Shown here one piece after another: positions 6,325 through 10,807 of a stretch of 10,807 nt of DNA (the first letter of the stretch is position 1; each line of letters begins with the position of its first letter). Made by a program: the position numbers and the translations under genes. This DNA comes from Alphaproteobacteria bacterium. GTDB taxonomy: Bacteria; Pseudomonadota; Alphaproteobacteria; Micavibrionales; UBA2020. The stretch spans positions 1 through 10,807 of the forward strand of contig JAQSWE010000060.1 in assembly GCA_029266795.1 (NCBI GenBank). Reading direction: 5' to 3'. The notes under the pieces were generated by a model. The model was given only the letters and a program-made list of their open reading frames with translations. It was not told where the DNA came from and did no database searches.

Positions 6325-6352
6325 AAACGCTTCCTCATATTGGTCGGAAAAC

Positions 6353-7024
6353 TTAGCCGACCTTCAACGCCGCCTGGTTCATGGCATCGGTGAAATCGCG
6401 GATCGCGGTCGCGCCGCCGCCCGGGTATTCCCAGATTGAGGTGGAGGCGCAGATGAAATCGGCGCCGGCCTTTATGATGTCGCGGCAATTGCTGGGCTTG
6501 ATGCCGCCCGCCGCGACGCAGGGCACTTCCATAAGCGTGCTCCACCAGGTCAGGATGTTGGGGGAGACCATGTATTTGGGCGCTGACGCCTCGATCGGGT
6601 AATAGGGGGAGCGGGTGGTGAAGAAGGGGCCGAAGCTGACATAGTCCGCCTCGTTCTCCGCCGCTGTCATCGCAAGGTGCTTGCTGTCCATGCAGGTCGC
6701 GCCGATGATCTTGTCGGGGCCCAGCAATTTGCGCGCGTCCTTGATGCGCATGTCATAGACGCCCACATGCGCGCCATCGGCATCCATTTCCTTGGCCAGT
6801 TCCACGCGGTTGTTGATGATGAAGGCGACACCGTGCTTGTGCGCGATCGGCATCAGCTTTTCGATCGCGCGTCTCCACTGGTCGTCATCGCGGGTTTCAA
6901 GGCGCAGCTGCAAGGAGGACACCGGCCCCGCCTCGAACGCGCGCTCCAGCTGCGGCGCGAAAGCCTCCGGCACCAAATTCGGCGGGGTCATGATGTAAAG
7001 CTGGCAGCCGGAGGAATCGTTCAT
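6353..7024 (-). CDS. ThiE-family (thiamine-phosphate synthase-like) protein with altered active site
   Basis: ThiE joins the thiazole and pyrimidine phosphates to give thiamine phosphate and is a TIM barrel. This 223-residue protein follows the family order: LYIMTPP (9-15), SLQLRLE (37-43), AFIINNRVELA (67-77), ADGAHVGVYD (82-91), IIGAT (106-110), ADYVSFGPFFTT (126-137), PCVAAGGIKPSN (168-179) and AGADFICASTSIW (186-198). Several ligand positions differ from classical ThiE: Glu43 replaces the usual Lys after the QxR pair. Asn72 replaces the Mg-binding Asp of the ND pair. The PTxTK-like loop reads TTRSP without its Lys. Asp91 is kept. It may be a divergent paralogue with another substrate, or inactive, so I give no symbol. 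I start at ATG 7022-7024; the frame is open to 7087, but that part runs through the hairpin and is not ThiE-like. The neighbour fbaB-thiE arrangement is common in alphaproteobacteria. Confidence 0.85.
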   Translation of the reverse strand: MNDSSGCQLYIMTPPNLVPEAFAPQLERAFEAGPVSSLQLRLETRDDDQWRRAIEKLMPIAHKHGVAFIINNRVELAKEMDADGAHVGVYDMRIKDARKLLGPDKIIGATCMDSKHLAMTAAENEADYVSFGPFFTTRSPYYPIEASAPKYMVSPNILTWWSTLMEVPCVAAGGIKPSNCRDIIKAGADFICASTSIWEYPGGGATAIRDFTDAMNQAALKVG

Positions 7025-7066
7025 TTGATCTTTTGTGATTGCCGGTAAGCGCGGGATGGGAAGCAG

Positions 7067-7095
7067 CCCCGCCCTTGCGTGACGCAAGGGCGGGG
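7067..7095. repeat. Perfect 13-bp hairpin between fbaB and the ThiE-like gene
   Basis: CCCCGCCCTTGCG (7067-7079) and its exact reverse complement (7083-7095) are separated by only TGA. The stem is strong, lying 11 bases after the fbaB stop. On the minus strand it is followed by CTGCTTCCC, not a T run, so it is not a classic intrinsic terminator in the gene direction. It may partly terminate, or protect the 3' end of the fbaB message so that fbaB is expressed more than the downstream gene; both are inferences. Confidence 0.7.
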
Positions 7096-7105
7096 ATATC
7101 TTTTA

Positions 7106-8080
7106 TCAGACGTCTTTGCCGAGATAGATGTCCATGATCTTGTCGAGCATCGCCATCGCTTCGTCGCGCGGGCGCTGGAAGCAGTTGCGGCCGATGATCG
7201 AGCCGTTGCCGCCGCCTTCATAGATCGCGCGGGCATCGTCGTAGACGCCTTCCTGATCTTTGGTCGCGCCGCCCGAGAACACCACAAGGCGGCGTCCGGC
7301 GAAGGACGACTGCATGACATGCGCCACGCGCTCGGCCTGCGTGCCGATGGCGATTTTCTGCTCTTCGTACACTTTCTTCGCTTCGGGCAGCTCGAGGTGG
7401 TCGGTGGAGAGTTTCACCTTGATGATATGCGCGCCCAGCTGTGCTGCCATATGCGCGCCGTAAGCGATCATATCGATAGCGGTTTCGCCTTCTTTCGAGA
7501 TTTTCGGGCCGCGCACATAGGACCACATGACGGTCGCGATGCCATAGGATTTTGCTTCTTCCGACAGCGCGCGGATTTCTTCCTGCTGTTCCAGCATGTA
7601 TTCGGAACCGGGATAGATCGTGAAGCCGATGGCAGAGCAGCCAAGGCGCAGCGCGTCCTTGATCGACGCGTTGACCGACTGGTCTTTCGCCTGAATGAGG
7701 CTGTTCGACGAGTTGATTTTCAGGATCAGCGGGATCGCGCCCGCGAAGGTATCCGCGCCCGCTTCAAGCGCGCCAAGCGGCGCTGCATAGGCGTTGCAGC
7801 CGGAATCAATTGCCATCTGGTAGTGGTAATGGGGGTCATAGGCGGCGGGGTTCACGCCGAAGCTGCGCGCGGGGCCGTGCTCGAAGCCCTGATCGACGGG
7901 CAGGATGACCATCTTGCCGGTGCCGGCCAGCTTGCCGGTCATCAGGATGCGGCTGAGGTTCGCTTTAGTGCCGGGATTGTCGCTCTCGTAGAACGACAGG
8001 ATTTTCTTCACTTCGGCGGTCAGGCCGCGCGTGTTCGTATTCGTGGCCGGCATTTTCTGGACCTTCTGGCTGACGCTCAT
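7106..8080 (-). CDS. fbaB: Class I fructose-bisphosphate aldolase (DhnA/FbaB type)
   Basis: This enzyme cleaves fructose 1,6-bisphosphate to dihydroxyacetone phosphate and glyceraldehyde 3-phosphate through a lysine Schiff base, in glycolysis and, reversed, in gluconeogenesis. The 324-residue product has the archaeal/bacterial DhnA-type pattern: MVILPVDQGFEHGP (57-70), IPLILKINSSNSL (116-128), AIGFTIYPGSE (150-160), AHIIKVKLSTD (217-227, holding the likely Schiff-base Lys at 221 or 223), VVFSGGATKD (266-275) and a phosphate-binding SIIGRNCFQRP (294-304). E. coli FbaB is slightly longer (350). The start at ATG 8078-8080 has an AAGAAGGG ribosome binding site about ten bases upstream. It has its own promoter at 8115-8143, and the ThiE-like gene follows after a strong hairpin. 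No class II metal-type signature is present. Confidence 0.95.
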   Translation of the reverse strand: MSVSQKVQKMPATNTNTRGLTAEVKKILSFYESDNPGTKANLSRILMTGKLAGTGKMVILPVDQGFEHGPARSFGVNPAAYDPHYHYQMAIDSGCNAYAAPLGALEAGADTFAGAIPLILKINSSNSLIQAKDQSVNASIKDALRLGCSAIGFTIYPGSEYMLEQQEEIRALSEEAKSYGIATVMWSYVRGPKISKEGETAIDMIAYGAHMAAQLGAHIIKVKLSTDHLELPEAKKVYEEQKIAIGTQAERVAHVMQSSFAGRRLVVFSGGATKDQEGVYDDARAIYEGGGNGSIIGRNCFQRPRDEAMAMLDKIMDIYLGKDV

Positions 8081-8114
8081 TTTTTTTACACCCTTCTTGC
8101 GCTGTTTGAAGGGT

Positions 8115-8143
8115 ATTTTAGGGGGGCGGGCGCGTCAAATCAA
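8115..8143 (-). promoter_or_regulatory. Probable promoter for fbaB
   Basis: Minus-strand TTGATT (8143-8138), a 17-base GC-rich spacer, and TAAAAT (8120-8115) give a good sigma-70-type match. The start would fall near 8108, about 28 bases before the fbaB ATG. The only intergenic space upstream of fbaB is the 90 bases 8081-8170, so this is the sole good candidate there. Confidence 0.6.
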
Positions 8144-8170
8144 GCCTTCAAAAGCCCAGCGAAATCAGGC

Positions 8171-9916
8171 TTATCGGACGTCGATTATGAAGGTTTGTGC
8201 GGCCAGCCTCGCCGTGCCGTCGGAAACACGGAAACGGAAGGTGTCGTCGGTCGTGCGCGTGCTGGTATGGACATAGCGCACGCGGCCCGCGTCGATATCG
8301 GCCTGGGTGAAGCTGGTGATCGACGTGCCGGGGTTCGTCGTCAGCTCCAGCCTGCCCCGCGCGGGTGCGCGGCTGATGGTATAGGTCAGGTTCGCTGCGC
8401 TGTTGTCAACATCTGTTGCGCGCAGTTGCGACGAGGTGATGATGGTCGATGTGCGGCGCGTGACCGCTGTACCGGTATTGGTCACCTGCACCGGCGCGTC
8501 GTTCACCGGCGTTACGTTGAAGCTGAAAGTGTTATTGGCAACCGTTGCCTGCCCGTCACTCAGCGAGAAGCCGAAAGTGGATGTCGAACCCTCGGCCCCG
8601 TTATGCACGAAACGCACGCGGCCCGCGGCCAGATCGTCCTGCGTGAAACTGGTGATGGCGACGCCGGCATTCGTCGTGTTTTCCAGCCGCCCATTTGTGG
8701 GGGCAGTGGTGACGGTATAGACCAGGCTGCTGCTCGCGCTGTCGGGGTCGGTGGCGCGCAGGTTTGATGTCGTGATGACACGCGATCCGCCTTCGGCCAC
8801 CGTCGCGCCGGTATTGACGATAGTGGGCGCGTCATTGACGGGGGTGACAGCGATGTTGACGGTTGTGGCGGCGGAGGTTGCCGATCCGTCGCTGATACGG
8901 AAGGTGAAGCTATCTGAAGTGTTTTCGGAGCCGTCATTCACGTAGCGCACACGGCCTGCCTGCAGGTCGGATTGCGTGAAACTGGTGACTGCGCTGCCGT
9001 CGATTTCAAGGCGTCCGTTGGCGGGGCCGCTGGTGACGTCGAACACCGTCGTATCGGAAAGCCCGTCGGGGTCGATAGCCGACAGTTGCGCTGCCGTTAT
9101 GGCTGTGCTGCCGCCTTCATCGACGGTAATGCCGGTATTGATCGATGCTGCAGGCGTGTCGTTGACGGGGGAAATGGAAATGGCGAAAGAACCGGTTCGT
9201 TCCGACGTGCCGTCCGATACGGTGAATTTAAAACTGTCGGTCGTGAATTCCGACCCATCGCTGACATAGCGGATGCGGCCGATATCAAGGTCGCGCTGGG
9301 TGAATGTCGTCACCGCCTCGCCGGGTTTGGATACAAGTTCCAGCTGGCCATGGCGCGGGCCGTCGTCATCGACGGTAAACACGATATCCTGCGGGCGGGT
9401 ATCGGCATCGCCCGCGCGCAGGCGGCTGCTGTTCAATATCGTGCTGCCGCCCTCAGCGACCAGCAAACCCGCATTGCGTGTGATGGCAGGCACGGCGGGT
9501 GTTGAAGCTGTATCATCGGCGGGTGCTTGTGACGGCGGGGCGGATGCCGCGGGCGGTTTCAACAATTCCTTGAGCCGCAATTCCGCCCCTGTTTCGCGCC
9601 GCGCGAAGATGTCCTGCGCTTGCACATTCGCGCTGTCATTTGCCGTGCGCAGCCCGGTGGTGGATTTCAGGTTGTTCTTCAGGCTTGTGGCGCTGTTGTT
9701 CTGCTGCATCTGCGCGGTCAGGAAACTGTCGAGCCGCGCGATCAGGCTGTTGGTGGATGCGGGCGAAAATAGCCGCGCCACCGCTTCGCGCTGCGGGTTG
9801 CGCGTCAAGGCATCTGCACCCAGTTCGATCAGGGACGGCGCAAGTTTCTTCGTTTGCGTCGCAGCGATCCTGTTCGCAACGGGCGTCAGAAAAAAATTCG
9901 TAATGATGTCGGCCAT
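8171..9916 (-). CDS. Protein with four CSPG/cadherin-like repeats
   Basis: A 581-residue protein. Residues 1-145 are unrecognised: an Ala/Leu/Arg-rich helical-looking part, then a Pro/Ala linker (120-145). Residues 147-581 are four repeats of about 110 residues. Each has an EGGST-type opening, a D-x-D turn, GRLE (or GQLE) and the hallmark TSFTQxDLxAGRVRYV at 203, 311, 422 and 533, then an SDG strand. Linkers read (S/T)PVND(T/A)P at 249, 358 and 469. This is the cadherin-like CSPG/NG2 repeat found in bacterial surface and adhesin-like proteins. There is no signal peptide, no transmembrane segment, no LPXTG and no C-terminal RTX repeats, so the export route is unclear; a non-cleaved type I signal is possible. 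The start at ATG 9914-9916 is poorly placed: AGGAGA lies 15 bases upstream and GGGG only three. No convincing promoter is seen, only an AT-rich patch at 9939-9960. The gene begins 181 bases after gap. Confidence 0.85.
   Translation of the reverse strand: MADIITNFFLTPVANRIAATQTKKLAPSLIELGADALTRNPQREAVARLFSPASTNSLIARLDSFLTAQMQQNNSATSLKNNLKSTTGLRTANDSANVQAQDIFARRETGAELRLKELLKPPAASAPPSQAPADDTASTPAVPAITRNAGLLVAEGGSTILNSSRLRAGDADTRPQDIVFTVDDDGPRHGQLELVSKPGEAVTTFTQRDLDIGRIRYVSDGSEFTTDSFKFTVSDGTSERTGSFAISISPVNDTPAASINTGITVDEGGSTAITAAQLSAIDPDGLSDTTVFDVTSGPANGRLEIDGSAVTSFTQSDLQAGRVRYVNDGSENTSDSFTFRISDGSATSAATTVNIAVTPVNDAPTIVNTGATVAEGGSRVITTSNLRATDPDSASSSLVYTVTTAPTNGRLENTTNAGVAITSFTQDDLAAGRVRFVHNGAEGSTSTFGFSLSDGQATVANNTFSFNVTPVNDAPVQVTNTGTAVTRRTSTIITSSQLRATDVDNSAANLTYTISRAPARGRLELTTNPGTSITSFTQADIDAGRVRYVHTSTRTTDDTFRFRVSDGTARLAAQTFIIDVR
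8174..9478 (-). repeat. Four tandem CSPG-type protein repeats (about 110 residues each)
   Basis: The repeat units cover about residues 147-253, 260-363, 369-473 and 480-581 of the protein. Spacing between matching TSFTQ motifs is 108, 111 and 111 residues, so the unit length is near constant. The last unit lacks the closing PVND linker and ends the protein directly at IIDVR. Unit 4 also lost the EGGS opening (it reads TRRTSTIITSS). The units are diverged in DNA sequence, which argues against recent duplication. Confidence 0.85.
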
Positions 9917-10040
9917 TATCCCCGGACACCCTCTCCTACATATTCTATTTTAACATAAAGTTGCGGGGCGCGGGCGTGAGGGCCGGAATCTCAAGGATTT
10001 TGAAGTAAATGGGCGCTGGTGTACCGCGAACCACGCAAGG

Positions 10041-10069
10041 AAAAACCCCCGGCCTTGCGGCGCGGGGGC
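10041..10069 (-). terminator. Intrinsic terminator of gap
   Basis: On the minus strand, CCCCC (10068-10064) pairs with GGGGG (10050-10046), with a small internal bulge, an inner GCC/GGC stem and a GCAA tetraloop. Five T follow (10045-10041). It lies 29 bases beyond the gap stop and should end the gap transcript before the CSPG-repeat gene. Confidence 0.88.
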
Positions 10070-10097
10070 TTTGTACCTGAGTCGTTTTTGGGGAAGC

Positions 10098-10807
10098 TTA
10101 TGACAGCTTCGCCATCGCAACCGCGGTGTCCGACATGCGGTTCGAGAAACCCCATTCGTTGTCGTACCACATCAGCACGCGCACGAAGGTACCGTCGATG
10201 ACTTTCGTTTCCTTCAGCGCGAAGATCGAGCTGTGCGGATCGTGGTTGAAGTCGGAAGAGACGAGCGGTTCGGTGTAAGTGCCGAGGATGCCTTTCAGCG
10301 GCCCGCTGGCGGCTGCGTCCGAAATCGCCTTGTTGATTTCATCGACCGAGGTTTCGCGGTTCGCGGTGAATTTGAAATCGACGACCGAAACGTTCGGCGT
10401 CGGCACGCGGAGCGATGTGCCGTCCAGCTTGCCCTTCAGGTCCGGCAGCACGAGACCGACCGCTTTCGCGGCGCCCGTCGAGGTCGGGATGATGTTGATG
10501 GCAGCTGCGCGCGCGCGGTGCAGGTCTTTATGCATCGTGTCGACGGTGTTCTGGTCGCCGGTATAGCTGTGGATGGTCGTCATGAAACCGTGCTTGATGC
10601 CGACCGCTTTGTGCAGCACATAGGCGACGGGGGCAAGGCAGTTGGTGGTGCAGGACGCGTTCGACACGACGACATGGCTCGCCTGCAGCTTGTCATGGTT
10701 CACGCCGTAGACAACCGTGATGTCTTCATCGGTCGCGGGGGAGGAGATGAGGACTTTTTTCGCGCCCGCGGTGATGTGCTTCATCGCGTCTTCTTTTTTC
10801 GTGAAGA
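10098..10807 (-). CDS. gap: Glyceraldehyde-3-phosphate dehydrogenase (C-terminal part, cut by window edge)
   Basis: GAPDH oxidises glyceraldehyde 3-phosphate with NAD and phosphate to 1,3-bisphosphoglycerate. The window holds about 236 residues, reading in from the edge as FTKKEDAMKHITAGAKKVLI. The in-frame ATG at 10784 is internal, not the start, because the family sequence continues before it. The catalytic SNASCTTNCLAP motif is present; the active-site Cys codon is at 10650-10652. Also visible are MTTIHSYTGDQNTVD (with the general-base His), RARAAAINIIPTSTGAAKA, LRVPTPNVSVVD and the closing VRVLMWYDNEWGFSNRM. The sequence ends at a TAA (10098-10100), then a strong terminator. The missing N-terminal third holds the NAD-binding Rossmann fold, so cofactor preference cannot be read here. 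All visible motifs look intact. Confidence 0.96.
   Translation of the reverse strand, partial: FTKKEDAMKHITAGAKKVLISSPATDEDITVVYGVNHDKLQASHVVVSNASCTTNCLAPVAYVLHKAVGIKHGFMTTIHSYTGDQNTVDTMHKDLHRARAAAINIIPTSTGAAKAVGLVLPDLKGKLDGTSLRVPTPNVSVVDFKFTANRETSVDEINKAISDAAASGPLKGILGTYTEPLVSSDFNHDPHSSIFALKETKVIDGTFVRVLMWYDNEWGFSNRMSDTAVAMAKLS

Noticed and set aside
8142..8172. Inverted repeat AAGCCT / AGGCTT after the CSPG-repeat gene as a terminator
   Set aside because: The stem is six pairs with a 19-base loop and no following T run, so it is too weak to call.
7079..8767. A 562-codon open frame on the plus strand
   Set aside because: It lies opposite fbaB and part of the CSPG-repeat gene, both of which have clear family motifs on the minus strand. 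Its translation is Arg/Ala/Gly/His-rich with no recognisable domain, as expected of an antisense shadow in GC-rich DNA.
9939..9960. A promoter for the CSPG-repeat gene
   Set aside because: TAAAAT and TAGAAT are present, but no -35-like box lies 16-18 bases upstream of either; the evidence is too thin.

Overview
The window looks like ordinary chromosome of an alphaproteobacterium of moderately high GC. The evidence is the ffh-rpsP-rimM gene order, the alphaproteobacterial form of the Ffh and EpmA motifs, and a class I (DhnA-type) fructose-bisphosphate aldolase next to a ThiE-family gene and near gap. I cannot fix the genus. No tRNA, rRNA, CRISPR array, IS element or phage gene was seen. No stretch longer than about 275 bases lacks a gene.

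Left block (minus strand, 1-2287): a translation/secretion operon reading ffh (SRP GTPase), rpsP (ribosomal protein S16), then rimM (16S maturation factor, cut by the left edge). A good sigma-70-type promoter lies at 2258-2287, and the leader RNA can form a hairpin just ahead of ffh.

Centre-left block (plus strand, 2358-5258): a four-gene operon in which every junction is a 4-base start/stop overlap. It holds two small cytoplasmic ankyrin-repeat proteins, an unrecognised 173-residue protein, and epmA, the lysyl-tRNA-synthetase-like ligase that lysylates elongation factor P. It has its own promoter, divergent from ffh, and ends in a strong bidirectional terminator. This tight coupling of ankyrin proteins to an EF-P modification enzyme is the most unusual arrangement here.

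Centre-right block (minus strand, 5273-8143): fbaB (class I aldolase) with its own promoter, a long perfect hairpin, then a ThiE-family protein with several altered active-site positions. Two exported proteins of unclear function follow: an AT-rich cysteine-containing one and a 147-residue one with a DxDxDG motif. A possible terminator separates the two exported genes.

Right block (minus strand, 8171-10807): the C-terminal two thirds of gap (glyceraldehyde-3-phosphate dehydrogenase) with a clear terminator, then a 581-residue protein with four CSPG/cadherin-like repeats of about 110 residues and no visible signal peptide. In many alphaproteobacteria gap, pgk, fba and thiE lie together. Here pgk is absent between gap and fba, and the repeat protein occupies that place.
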